Part shown: positions 38,494 through 47,896 of the stretch, piece by piece | How the letters are laid out: each line of letters begins with the position of its first letter | How positions within the stretch are numbered: the first letter of the stretch is position 1 | NCBI GenBank assembly: GCA_937960435.1 | Contig: CALGPN010000002.1 | Span: 82,640-146,639, forward strand | From: an uncultured Desulfosoma sp. | GTDB lineage: Bacteria; Desulfobacterota; Syntrophobacteria; Syntrophobacterales; DSM-9756 | DNA length: 64,000 nucleotides | Direction: 5' to 3' | Program-made: the position numbers and the translations under genes | Notes under the pieces: generated by a model | Seen by the model: the letters and a program-made list of their open reading frames with translations, nothing else | Databases searched by the model: none | What the model was told of the DNA's origin: nothing

Positions 38494-39864
38494 GTGTTCA
38501 TGCAGAACGAATGGGATGCCGTCTGTGAGAGGCTCAAGCAAGGGCTTTCTAAGGGACAATACGATTTTTATGTCGCCACCTTGACATTCGTTCGCTTTGA
38601 TGGGCGGTGCCTCACTTTGGGTTGTCGGAACAAATTCCATGCCGACTGGGTGCGCGTCAACCTGTCTCGAAGGATTTTTGAGGCGGCGCGGGAGCGTTTC
38701 CCTCAGCTGGCGGAATGCCGGTTCGAAATCCAGCCGCAAACGCCGGCGACCGGAAAAGAAGACGAAGACACTCGGGAAGACGATTTCCCCTCAGCCCAGC
38801 TTTCCTTTCTTGACATCGGTCAACCAGCGCGGTGCGTCTTCAATCCCCGGTTCACCTTCGACCAATTCGTCGTGGGCCATTCCAATCATTTCGCCTATGC
38901 CACGTGCCGCGCCCTCACAGGGCAGCGGGGTTTCCATCATCAGTCCGTCTACCTCATGTCCGATCCCGGTCTGGGCAAGAGCCACCTCACCCATGCGGTG
39001 GGAAACTTCCTGGTCCAGCAGGCGCCTGCCGTGCGCGTGCGTTACGTCACGGCGGAACAGTTCGCCAACGAAATGGTTTCGGCCCTCAAGCGAGATCGCA
39101 TCGAAGATTTCAAGAAAACGTATCGCGACGGGTGCGACGTGCTCTTGCTGGAAAAGGTGGAGTTTTTCAGCGGCAAGCGAAAGATTCAGGATGAGCTCAT
39201 CTACACGCTCGACGAACTGCTGGACCGAGGCAGGCGGATCATTTGCACGGGAAAGAACTCCCCAAAAGATATCCCCAAGCTCAACCGGGAACTGCGCTCC
39301 CGCCTCGGGGGGCTTCTGGTGGCTCCCATCGATCGGCCGGACTTCGACACCCGCAAAGAAATCATCCGACGCAAAGCGGCCTACGACAATGTGCAGCTGC
39401 CCATGGACGTGGTGGAATTCCTGGCCGATCGGGTGACGAGCGACATCCGTCAGCTGGAAAGCTGCCTCGTCGGGATCATGGCCAAAAGCAGCATCCTGGG
39501 CGTGCCCATTACGTTAGGGCTGGCTCACGAGGTCACCCAGACGATCTTGGAGTACCTCCCCACGTTGGATATCGGCCATGTCAAGACGGCGGTGTGCAAG
39601 AGTTTCGGCTTAAGCGAGCAAGACTTGCAGTCCAAGGCGCGAAGCCGCCGCATTTCGGAAGCCCGCCAGCTGGCCATGTATTTGTGCCGCAAGTACACCA
39701 AGGAATCCTTGAACGTCATTGCCCAGGCCTTCGGCCGGAGCCACAGCACCGTGATTTACGCCATCAAGAAAGTGGACCAAGAGCTGAACCGCAAAAACAG
39801 CCCCATGAAAAAGCACGTGGAACACGTTTCCCGGCGGATTGAAACACGGTGCCTGGACGAATGA
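38494..39864 (+). CDS. dnaA: DnaA-family replication initiator homolog (divergent)
   Basis: Domain I, FTFDQFVVGHSNHFAYATC, AAA+ SDPGLGKSHLTHAVG, domain IV EARQLAMYLCRKYTKESLNVIAQAFGRSHSTVIYAIKKV; start GTG 38494 or ATG 38500. Confidence 0.85.
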   Translation: MFMQNEWDAVCERLKQGLSKGQYDFYVATLTFVRFDGRCLTLGCRNKFHADWVRVNLSRRIFEAARERFPQLAECRFEIQPQTPATGKEDEDTREDDFPSAQLSFLDIGQPARCVFNPRFTFDQFVVGHSNHFAYATCRALTGQRGFHHQSVYLMSDPGLGKSHLTHAVGNFLVQQAPAVRVRYVTAEQFANEMVSALKRDRIEDFKKTYRDGCDVLLLEKVEFFSGKRKIQDELIYTLDELLDRGRRIICTGKNSPKDIPKLNRELRSRLGGLLVAPIDRPDFDTRKEIIRRKAAYDNVQLPMDVVEFLADRVTSDIRQLESCLVGIMAKSSILGVPITLGLAHEVTQTILEYLPTLDIGHVKTAVCKSFGLSEQDLQSKARSRRISEARQLAMYLCRKYTKESLNVIAQAFGRSHSTVIYAIKKVDQELNRKNSPMKKHVEHVSRRIETRCLDE

Positions 39865-39999
39865 AGCCTCGCGGGGTCGGGACGGGGAAAGGGATGGCAG
39901 GCCCTGCGCGCCGCTCCCGAGGCCGCTTTCTCGAACGGGGTCCGACCTGCCGCCGATGTGGGCCATGGGATCCGGGCGATGACGAAATGGCCCGGAAGG

Positions 40000-40641
40000 C
40001 TAGGGCGTTGTCGATCCGATGCCGTCCAGGGGTGATTCGCACAAGTCGCGGGTGAGCTCCGAGAGCCATCGCGCGACGGCCCTATTCATGGCTTCGGCGA
40101 ACCCCTGCGGTGACGTTCCGTCGGGGACCGGTTCGGCAAACCGGTAGTCCTTTTCGAAGACCAGCCTTTTCGGCGCCGTCTCCCGCCAGAGGAAGACCCG
40201 GACATCCAGCACCGCTTCCCCTGGGCCTTCGCCCGGGTGAAAGGCGAATTCACGCACATGGCCTCCGAGGTGCAGTTGGGGCACAAAACCCGGACTGCCG
40301 GGCCGATCCACGACGGAAAAGATGCGGGCCCGGGAGACGGCTTCCGCAATGGCTTGAGCGGCCATTTCCCCCGGTGCGGCGATCCAGCGATGTCGAGAGG
40401 ACAGTTCCACTACGTTGGCATTCCGGAGAATCACGAAATCCGTTCGATCATAGGGAGGCGCCCCGTTCAGGGGCCAGACCCGAAGAGGTTCGGATTTCTT
40501 CTGGGGGCACGGGACCGACGCGGGTCCGTGCCCCTGAACCTGATAGTAAACGGGAGGCGTCCCGGGAGGGAAAAGGGGCCCGCAGCCTCCGACCATGACC
40601 GCACCGAGAAACACGCACAGAACGGGAAGATTTTTTTTCAT
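40000..40641 (-). CDS. ABC-type transport auxiliary lipoprotein (PqiC/DUF330-like)
   Basis: Lipoprotein signal MKKNLPVLCVFLGAVMVGGC; downstream partner of MlaE-F-D. Confidence 0.7.
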   Translation of the reverse strand: MKKNLPVLCVFLGAVMVGGCGPLFPPGTPPVYYQVQGHGPASVPCPQKKSEPLRVWPLNGAPPYDRTDFVILRNANVVELSSRHRWIAAPGEMAAQAIAEAVSRARIFSVVDRPGSPGFVPQLHLGGHVREFAFHPGEGPGEAVLDVRVFLWRETAPKRLVFEKDYRFAEPVPDGTSPQGFAEAMNRAVARWLSELTRDLCESPLDGIGSTTP

Positions 40642-41606
40642 GGTTTAGGCTTTTCGAAAGGGTCTTGGGATCGTCCGGGAAAGATCATCTTTTCGGGTTC
40701 GTCCCGGATGGTTTTCACCGTCATGGTGAGCTGATCCAACAAATTTTTAAGGGCATAAAGGTCCTGATTGAGCAAAAGGAGCGTTTCTTGGGTTTGTGTC
40801 TTCCATTGGGTCATGGCCTGCCGGGTTTCGTCCGCCAGTTGGGCCAGGTGGCGGCTCGTTTCATCCAACCGTCCCGGTGGGATCTCCTCCAGTCTGCGCA
40901 AGAGGGTCTGACTTGCGTGGCGGACGACGGCCACAGTGGTCCCGAACTCTTTCACCCCGGCCTGAAACTCGGCAGAGCCCACGGCCTTTTCCAAACCGGC
41001 GGCCGTTCGGACCAGGCTTTCCGTTCCCTGGCGGATGTTTTTCATCGTCAGGGTCATGTCCTCGCCGCTGAGAAACATCGTGACGGAGTTTCCAAGCTTT
41101 TTCCATTGTTCGACAAGACCTTCCAGATCCATGGAGAGCACTTTGCCGTGAAGGCTTTCCAGGGCCATTTTCAATTCCTGGATTTCGGAAGGACAGGATC
41201 GGATGAGCCGATAAGGGGGTTGAAAAGCGATCTTTGGCGTCAGGGCGTCGATGTTGGCAGGGGCCGTGTCGATTTCCAAATAACGCAATCCCGTGAGGCC
41301 CTGTTCCCGAAGCCTTATGGCCAGGGTCTCGTCGATGGCGAAATCCGGCCGAAGGTGCATGACGACCTCAATGAGGCGTCCGTCCGGGCCGAGTCCGACG
41401 GAAACGACCCGCCCGACGGCGACACCGCGGTAGTTGACGATGGCGTCTTTCTGAAGGCCTTTGACGGATTCGGCAAAATAGGTCACGTAGACTTCTTTGG
41501 CTTCGAAGACGTGGGAGGCCCCGAGCCAGATGAGAGCCGCAATACCGACGATGCCGCACAAAAGGACAAAAAGACCGATTTTGAAAGAACTTACAGGGCG
41601 ACCCAC
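40638..41606 (-). CDS. MCE/MlaD-family lipid-transport substrate-binding protein
   Basis: FKIGLFVLLCGIVGIAALIWLG; MCE domain VTYFAESVKGLQKDAIVNYRGVAVGRVVSVGL; overlaps next gene. Confidence 0.92.
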   Translation of the reverse strand: MGRPVSSFKIGLFVLLCGIVGIAALIWLGASHVFEAKEVYVTYFAESVKGLQKDAIVNYRGVAVGRVVSVGLGPDGRLIEVVMHLRPDFAIDETLAIRLREQGLTGLRYLEIDTAPANIDALTPKIAFQPPYRLIRSCPSEIQELKMALESLHGKVLSMDLEGLVEQWKKLGNSVTMFLSGEDMTLTMKNIRQGTESLVRTAAGLEKAVGSAEFQAGVKEFGTTVAVVRHASQTLLRRLEEIPPGRLDETSRHLAQLADETRQAMTQWKTQTQETLLLLNQDLYALKNLLDQLTMTVKTIRDEPEKMIFPGRSQDPFEKPKP

Positions 41607-41616
41607 AAAATCCTCC

Positions 41617-42429
41617 TTAGCCTTCGGGGGCGACCGACGCGGCCTCAGGCCGCATTAGGCTGGGTTGGCGATGGAAGAAAGCGCGGACCCGGGGATCCGC
41701 ACTGTGATTCTTGAGATCCTCGGGACGCCCCACGGCGATAATGCCTTGGGCGGATTTATCGAGCATGATACACCGTGTGGCGATGGCTTCGATGCTCGCC
41801 AATTCGTGGGTAATGACCACCATGGTGATCCCCAGGGCGCGATTGCACTCCAGCAGCAGTTCATCCAGTTCCGCCGCCGTGATGGGGTCCAAGCCCGCCG
41901 ACGGCTCATCGCAAAAAAGAATCTCCGGATCCAATGCCATCGCCCGGGCCAGAGCCGCCCGTTTGCGCATCCCGCCGCTCAGTTCCGCCGGCATGAAATG
42001 GGCGTAATCGGCCAATCCCACCGTATCCAATTTGAAGTGCACAAGGTCGGCGATCAAAGACCGGGGCAGATCCGTGAACTCCTCCAAAGGCAGAGCCACA
42101 TTGTCCGCGATGGAAAGAGACCCTAGGAGGGCCCCGTATTGAAACAACACGCCGATATGCCGCCGAATGGACTCCAAAGCGGCCTCTCGGTCCGACCCGG
42201 TGATGCAGGCGCCGCGGATTCGGACCGATCCTCTGAGGGGACGGATGAGACCGATCAAGGCCTTGAGCAGAGTGCTCTTACCGCATCCGCTGCCGCCGAG
42301 CACGGTGACGATTTCCCCGGCGTGGACCGTAAAGGTCACATCCTTGAGCACCGGGCGCTCCCCGTAGCCGACGGTCAGCCCTTCGGCGTGGATCATCACG
42401 TCTTCGGCCGGAGGTTTCAGGGCGCCCAT
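41617..42429 (-). CDS. MlaF-family ABC transporter ATP-binding protein
   Basis: Walker A LGGSGCGKSTLLKALIG, signature ELSGGMRKRAALARAMA, Walker B ILFCDEPSAGLDP. Confidence 0.95.
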   Translation of the reverse strand: MGALKPPAEDVMIHAEGLTVGYGERPVLKDVTFTVHAGEIVTVLGGSGCGKSTLLKALIGLIRPLRGSVRIRGACITGSDREAALESIRRHIGVLFQYGALLGSLSIADNVALPLEEFTDLPRSLIADLVHFKLDTVGLADYAHFMPAELSGGMRKRAALARAMALDPEILFCDEPSAGLDPITAAELDELLLECNRALGITMVVITHELASIEAIATRCIMLDKSAQGIIAVGRPEDLKNHSADPRVRAFFHRQPSLMRPEAASVAPEG

Positions 42430-42444
42430 GGGACGGCCTCGCGC

Positions 42445-43575
42445 TCAAATGTCAAACACATGGAACAGCACCGTAAAGACCGCATCCGCCAAGATGATGA
42501 GAAAAATGGACGACACCACGGCCGATGTGGTCATGCGGCCCACGCTATCGGCCGATTTTTCCGTTTGTAGGCCTCGAAGACAGCCCACCATGGCCACGAG
42601 GATCGAGAAAGCGAGGCTCTTGGCCAGCCCGGAAACGACATCGGTAAGGGAAAGGATTGCCACGACTTCCGTAAGGAAGCTGGCCGGGGTGAGGTCCAGA
42701 CCCAAGGCGCCGACCACCATGCCGCCGAAGATGCCCGAGGCGTTGGCGAAAAGAGTGAGCAGAGGCCCCGAAAAGGCCAAGGCGTTCACCTTGGGCATGA
42801 TGAGGAATTCGGTGACGTTGAAACCCATGACCGTGAGAGCGTCCACTTCCTCGTTGACCTTCATGGTGCCGATTTCGGCGGCGAACGCCGCGGCCGAACG
42901 CCCGGCAAGGATGATGGCCGTCATGAGGGGGCCCAGTTCCCGAGTGAGGGCCAAGCTCACCAAGTCCGCGACAAAAATATTGGCGCCGAACTGCCTCAGT
43001 TGGACGGCGGCCTGGAAAGCCATGATCAACCCCATGAGAAAGCTCACGAGAAAGACGATGGGCATGGCTTCGGATCCCGAGCGCTGCACATAATACAGGA
43101 CCTCTTTGAGGCGGAAACGCTTGGGGTGCAGGCAGCAGGGAAGAAAGGCGACGGTGACGCTGCCGACAAATTCGATAAGCTCGCCGATATCCTGAAGTGT
43201 CTCCATGGTGAGGCGGCCGAGCCGCTCCAGGGCGTTCTCGCCGACTCTTGTCGTTGAGGGCTTTTCGTGTGTCGGCCGGTCTAAACCGCCGAAGACGAAA
43301 AAAGGGCGAAAAGGTTCAGGGACATGGGCGAGCTCATAGGCAATGGAGGCGGCCGCGCACCGATCCCGAAGACCTTTCAACAGCACCAGGCCGGCACTGT
43401 CCACGGCCTCTACACCGGACAAGTCCACGACCAAAGCTTTTACCGCGGGGTCTGAAAGAAGGTTTTGGAAGGTTTTCCAATGATCGGAGACGGTTTTCAA
43501 GGTCAGGGGGCCGCTGGGCGCCCACACACGGCGCCCCGTCCCCCCGGCTTCCGTCGTCGATTGAGGGCCCATCAT
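42445..43575 (-). CDS. MlaE-family permease with N-terminal STAS domain
   Basis: N-term STAS (ALVVDLSGVEAVDSAGLVLLKGL); permease FLVSFLMGLIMAFQAAVQLRQFGANIFVADLVSLALTRELGPLMTAIILAGRSAAAFAAEIGTMKVNEEVDAL. Confidence 0.93.
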   Translation of the reverse strand: MMGPQSTTEAGGTGRRVWAPSGPLTLKTVSDHWKTFQNLLSDPAVKALVVDLSGVEAVDSAGLVLLKGLRDRCAAASIAYELAHVPEPFRPFFVFGGLDRPTHEKPSTTRVGENALERLGRLTMETLQDIGELIEFVGSVTVAFLPCCLHPKRFRLKEVLYYVQRSGSEAMPIVFLVSFLMGLIMAFQAAVQLRQFGANIFVADLVSLALTRELGPLMTAIILAGRSAAAFAAEIGTMKVNEEVDALTVMGFNVTEFLIMPKVNALAFSGPLLTLFANASGIFGGMVVGALGLDLTPASFLTEVVAILSLTDVVSGLAKSLAFSILVAMVGCLRGLQTEKSADSVGRMTTSAVVSSIFLIILADAVFTVLFHVFDI

Positions 43576-43599
43576 GGATCAAAGCCTGGGGTCATTTCT

Positions 43600-43887
43600 T
43601 TATCCATCGTGGTTGATGCGGTCCCGCAAGACCCCGGAGCATTTGAACGTCACTACACGGCGCGGCGGCAGAAGGATCGGGTCCCCCGTTTGGGGGTTTC
43701 GGCCGCGGCGTTGGTTTTTCTGCTTGACGCTGAATTTGCCGAATCCGCTGATGAGCACGTCGTCACCGTCTTCGAGGGTCTGCTTGATGATCTCGAAGAG
43801 AGTTTCCACAATCTGGGCGGATTCGGCTTTGGTGAAGACGTTTTCCGCAAAGAGGTTTTCGACGATCTGAGCTTTGGTCAGGGTCAT
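43600..43887 (-). CDS. ihfA: Integration host factor subunit alpha
   Basis: MTLTKAQIVENLFAENVFTKAESAQIVETLFEIIKQTLEDGDDVLISGFGKFSVKQKNQRRGRNPQTGDPILLPPRRVVTFKCSGVLRDRIN. Confidence 0.93.
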   Translation of the reverse strand: MTLTKAQIVENLFAENVFTKAESAQIVETLFEIIKQTLEDGDDVLISGFGKFSVKQKNQRRGRNPQTGDPILLPPRRVVTFKCSGVLRDRINHDG

Positions 43888-44010
43888 TGTCCGTCCTTTC
43901 CCTTTCCGAGGATCGATGCGGCCACGGGTTTCCCGTGCGCACACGGACCAAAGACCGAATCTTCCATCCAGCTCCATAACTCTTAAAGGATAATTCACTG
44001 GATTTCAATA

Positions 44011-44046
44011 CAAAATTGGGACCGCCGCTTCCCCGACGGTCCCAAT
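44011..44046 (-). terminator. Rho-independent terminator downstream of tRNA-Met
   Basis: Minus strand: ATTGGGACCG ... CGGTCCCAAT (10-bp perfect stem) then TTTTG. Confidence 0.7.
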
Positions 44047-44059
44047 GTCTCAAACACGG

Positions 44060-44136
44060 TGGTGGCGGTGCAGGGCTTCGAACCCCGGACACTGCGGATA
44101 TGAGCCGCATGCTCTGACCGACTGAGCTACACCGCC
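44060..44136 (-). tRNA. tRNA-Met (CAT), CCA encoded
   Basis: GGCGGTG...CACCGCC-A-CCA; anticodon stem-loop TGCGG CTCATAT CCGCA. Elongator Met rather than tRNA-Ile(CAU) is by similarity only. Confidence 0.9.
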
Positions 44137-44148
44137 ATTTTCCGGCCC

Positions 44149-44177
44149 TTTCTAAAGAATTCCGCCATCCCTGTCAA
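44149..44177 (-). promoter_or_regulatory. Candidate promoter of tRNA-Met
   Basis: Minus strand TTGACA - 17 nt - TAGAAA, ~13 nt before mature 5' end. Confidence 0.5.
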
Positions 44178-44343
44178 TAGTCAAAAAATGACGCCGCCCC
44201 GCGCCGGTGTCCATGGCGATTGACAAAGGGAAGGGTCTTGAGTTTAATGCGCTAAGGGCTTGAAGGGAGAAAACATTTAGACTTGCGGCGTCGAACGGGC
44301 TTTCGGGGCGCTTTGAAAGGATCGGGGAGGTTCGAAAGGACCC

Positions 44344-44730
44344 ATGTACGAAGTCAAGGTGATGGCCGATTTTGCGGCAGCGCACAATCTGCGCAATTTT
44401 CGAGGCCGCTGCGAAAACCTTCACGGCCACAACTGGAAAGTGGAAGTGACGGTCCGCGGAAACCGGCTGGAAGACAGCGGAGTGCTTGTGGATTTCGGCG
44501 AGGTCAAGGACGCGCTGCGCAAAGCCCTGCATCAGCTGGATCATCAGTACCTCAACGATCTGCCTTATTTCCAGGACAAGAACCCTTCTTCCGAGCTGAT
44601 CGCCCGGTTCCTTTTCGACACCTTGGCTGCCGTCGTCGACGGGCCGCACCGCCGGATCTACAGTGTGTCCGCATGGGAATCCAAGGATTCGTGTGCCACA
44701 TACTACGGGGATCGCGAGCAGCCGCTTTAG
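44344..44730 (+). CDS. queD: 6-carboxytetrahydropterin synthase
   Basis: FAAAHNLRNFRGRCENLHGHNWKVEV; LDHQYLND; VWE-type YSVSAWESKDSCATY. Confidence 0.92.
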   Translation: MYEVKVMADFAAAHNLRNFRGRCENLHGHNWKVEVTVRGNRLEDSGVLVDFGEVKDALRKALHQLDHQYLNDLPYFQDKNPSSELIARFLFDTLAAVVDGPHRRIYSVSAWESKDSCATYYGDREQPL

Positions 44731-44748
44731 GGAAAAAAGGAGCAGATC

Positions 44749-45948
44749 ATGAGTCGACGCGTGCAATGTCCCGCCCCAGCTGTGAACTTTGTGAAAATGA
44801 GGGTTTTGAGGCTCCTTGTCCTGAGCGTTTTCTGCCTGTTTGGGGTTCTTTCTCCGGGCGGGGATTCTTTAGCGCTCCAAAAGCATACTCTGGAATCGGG
44901 GGCACCTTCGGTTTCGCACGGCGCCTCCGCCCAAGCCACGTCTCCTGCGCCCCCAAGCCAGTTCCCGCCGTCGAGCCCCGCCCCTGAAACGACCCATGGG
45001 CCGTCACAACCTGCGGCAAGTCCCGCCGCGGAACTGAAGCCGAGCACTGGGGCTCCTTCCCAAGCGGCGCCGCCCAAAACGTCGGCAGCTCCGGAAGGCT
45101 CTCCGGGGCTGAAAGTGGAACCGCACCCGGCGACCCTGCCCGGACATGCTGAAGAGGAAAAACACGAAAAGCACGGGGTGGTCCTTCCCCAAATTTCTCC
45201 CACACCCGGCGTCACCTTCGTGGAAACCATGATCGCGCTCATGGAATATGAACTGAAAGGCCGCTTTTGGGGGTGGCGCCCCAACGACCTCATCGTGGGT
45301 CGGTTCACCGACAACATCAACAACTACCAACTGGGCGTGTTGGAGGCCATGCGCTTTACCACATTGCGCCTCAAAGACAGCCTGACGCGCATGGGCGAAG
45401 CGGACACCTACGACCGGGATCTGGAAGACGCCCTGAACCTTTTCATGAACAAGGCCACGTTGTTCTGGTTCCCGTCGGCGGAAACCTCCTACGGCGAAGC
45501 GGTGGACCACCTGAAAAAGTTCTTGGAAAAACTCAAGACGGGACGGCGAAGCTTTTATTACCGGGTCGATAACCTCTTGTCTCTCTTGAAATCCTACGGC
45601 GATCTCCTCGGCAATGTGAACAAAAGCCTCATCATTGACCGATACCCCGACGGGCGCCCTGTCAGTTGGTTTGCCGTGGACGATTATTTTTACTACGCCA
45701 AGGGCGTCGCCCACGTCATGTACGAAATCTTGAGAGTCGTGCGTGTCGGTTTTTATGAGCAGCTGGTGACCCTGGATGCCGTGGATATCATGGATGAAAT
45801 CCTCCACGAGCTTTACCGCGCGGAACAAATGGACCCGTGGATTGTGTTGGACGGTGATCTGGACGGTTTCCTGGCCAATCACCGCGCCAATCTCAACGCG
45901 CCTCTTTCGGAGGTGGCTCACTTGATCACCATTGTGAGCCGGTTCTAG
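44749..45948 (+). CDS. DUF2333-like protein with N-terminal signal/TM and Ala/Pro-rich linker
   Basis: LLVLSVFCLFGVLSPGG; ALMEYELKGRFWGWRPNDLIVGRFTDNINNYQLGVLEAMRFTTLRLKDSL; VDDYFYYAKGVAHVMYEIL. Confidence 0.65.
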   Translation: MSRRVQCPAPAVNFVKMRVLRLLVLSVFCLFGVLSPGGDSLALQKHTLESGAPSVSHGASAQATSPAPPSQFPPSSPAPETTHGPSQPAASPAAELKPSTGAPSQAAPPKTSAAPEGSPGLKVEPHPATLPGHAEEEKHEKHGVVLPQISPTPGVTFVETMIALMEYELKGRFWGWRPNDLIVGRFTDNINNYQLGVLEAMRFTTLRLKDSLTRMGEADTYDRDLEDALNLFMNKATLFWFPSAETSYGEAVDHLKKFLEKLKTGRRSFYYRVDNLLSLLKSYGDLLGNVNKSLIIDRYPDGRPVSWFAVDDYFYYAKGVAHVMYEILRVVRVGFYEQLVTLDAVDIMDEILHELYRAEQMDPWIVLDGDLDGFLANHRANLNAPLSEVAHLITIVSRF

Positions 45949-46069
45949 CCCCGCGGGGAGCATCCACCAAGTGCAACGGGATGTTTTTCCGGGGAACGCC
46001 GGCCCCCACGGGTGCCTCTGCCGTTAAGCCGCCGCCGTTCCCTGGAAAAAAGTTTTTCCCGAAAGCCTT

Positions 46070-47896
46070 CTAGGGCATCCCCTTCTCCAAGGCGTCCAAA
46101 AACTTCTTTTCCTGCCCGAGATAATAAGAAAGCCTTTCCGGCTTTTGAGCGATGGCCTGCCGAATGGCGGTGAGCGCCTCCTCGTAGCGGCCGTTGACGT
46201 AGTACGCTTCCGCCAACGTATCCAGCACATAGGGGTCCGGCTGTTGCGCGGCGGCTTTTTGAGCCAGTTCCAAAGCCCTTTGCGGGTTGCGGTAGGGTGG
46301 AGGAGCCGTGGCGTAAAGCCACGCCAGATTGTTCAGGATGCCGGGGTGATGGGGAGCCAGACGCAACCCTTTTTCCAAAATTAGCCGCGCGTAATGATAA
46401 CGTTGCCGCTGCATGAGCAACCCGCTGTAGGCCATGTAAAGTTCCGGCCGTTTTTCGTCCAGTTGCAGCTGCGCTTCCAAAATATGGAGCTGAATGTCCT
46501 GCCGCCAGGCCTGCGCCTTTTCGGAGTGCCGAAATTGGACGGCCCCGTGGATCAGCACGCCGAGCCCTAGGAAAAACAGGGCTGCGGAACGCAGCAGTTT
46601 CCGATCATGGCCCGAGATGAGATCCGGATTCTCGGCGGCGGCCAAAAGCATGTGGATCCGCTCACGGATACTGTAATGATGCCAGCTGGGCACATCTTCG
46701 ATGCGCCCGCTGTGGAAGGCGATCTTTTTCAGGGAGGAGACCAGGGGATAGGGGCTGCCGAGGGTTTTCAAGGCGAAAAGGTCGGCCTGCCGTTCGCACG
46801 TCCTCATGAAATAGCCGAAGAGGTAACGAAAATAGAGGACCAGTAAAGCCAGAACAGGGACGCTGTACGTCAGGCTGAAGAGATTCCGAGACAAGTTATC
46901 CTTGGAAAGGGCCCATTCCAGGATCCATTTCTGCTTGAGAAAGGCCAGAAGCACGATGTCATGGAAAGCGTACGAGGCGACAGCGTAGGCGAGAAAAAGA
47001 GTTAAGTAGAAAAGGGCGTGAAAGCGCTTGACGTGTCCCATTTCATGGGCGACGACGCCTTCGAGTTCTTCAGCGTTGAGCAGATCCAGGAGTCCTCGAG
47101 TCACGAGGATGTATCGGAATCGAGGCACGATCCCCAAAATGGCCGCCGATAAATGATCTCCCCCGTGGAGCGGCCAGAGAAGAAAGTCCCCGAGTTGAAA
47201 CCGGCGGGACCGGCAGAAATCTTCCAAACGGCGGCGAACGGGCGAGTCGGGGATGGGCCGGCACCGCCAAAATCGGATGATGAGGGGCGGCGCAAAGCAA
47301 AGAAAAAGGCTGAAGACCAACCCGAACAGGACGATTTGCCCCAGTTCCGAGCCGAAAAACGGGGGCAGATGCACCCATTGCAGCCCGTCCAGCACCAAGG
47401 CGATAAAGAACCAGGGGAGGAGCAGGGCCGTGTAAAAACTGAGATGCCCTTTCATAAAGACCGCTCGCCCCGGGCTCGTGCCAGTCAAACGCCGGTGGAG
47501 TGGATAGGCCCAAAACCAGACGGCGGCCAGGTGCAAAAAATAGATCACCAAGCCCACGAAGCCTGAAATTGTCGTAGACCGAGAGAAACCCGGCACCCAT
47601 TGAAAGAAGTCTTTGATGTTGAGGACGAAAACGTCGACGGCGAGAAACACCAGGGCCAAGACGGCAAGGTGCCCCTGAAGCCTGTGAAACCGCGCCGCTA
47701 CGAGCTCCGGCGGTACGCCTTTGCGCAAGGCCGCGCGCAATCGGCCGAAAAGCACCCCGCACAGAAGGACGAAGAGAGCGAAAACCGCCGCCGTCAAAGA
47801 CAACGTCTTTACCGGCGGCCGTAACGTCTCGTTTCCCGGCTCCTGAAGAGAGAAGAGCACCAACGCCACGATGAAGGTGAGGATTTGCCCGTACAT
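46070..47896 (-). CDS. M48-family metallopeptidase with C-terminal TPR repeats
   Basis: ELEGVVAHEMGHVKRFHALF zinc motif; multiple TMs; C-terminal TPR-like helices. Confidence 0.88.
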   Translation of the reverse strand: MYGQILTFIVALVLFSLQEPGNETLRPPVKTLSLTAAVFALFVLLCGVLFGRLRAALRKGVPPELVAARFHRLQGHLAVLALVFLAVDVFVLNIKDFFQWVPGFSRSTTISGFVGLVIYFLHLAAVWFWAYPLHRRLTGTSPGRAVFMKGHLSFYTALLLPWFFIALVLDGLQWVHLPPFFGSELGQIVLFGLVFSLFLCFAPPLIIRFWRCRPIPDSPVRRRLEDFCRSRRFQLGDFLLWPLHGGDHLSAAILGIVPRFRYILVTRGLLDLLNAEELEGVVAHEMGHVKRFHALFYLTLFLAYAVASYAFHDIVLLAFLKQKWILEWALSKDNLSRNLFSLTYSVPVLALLVLYFRYLFGYFMRTCERQADLFALKTLGSPYPLVSSLKKIAFHSGRIEDVPSWHHYSIRERIHMLLAAAENPDLISGHDRKLLRSAALFFLGLGVLIHGAVQFRHSEKAQAWRQDIQLHILEAQLQLDEKRPELYMAYSGLLMQRQRYHYARLILEKGLRLAPHHPGILNNLAWLYATAPPPYRNPQRALELAQKAAAQQPDPYVLDTLAEAYYVNGRYEEALTAIRQAIAQKPERLSYYLGQEKKFLDALEKGMP

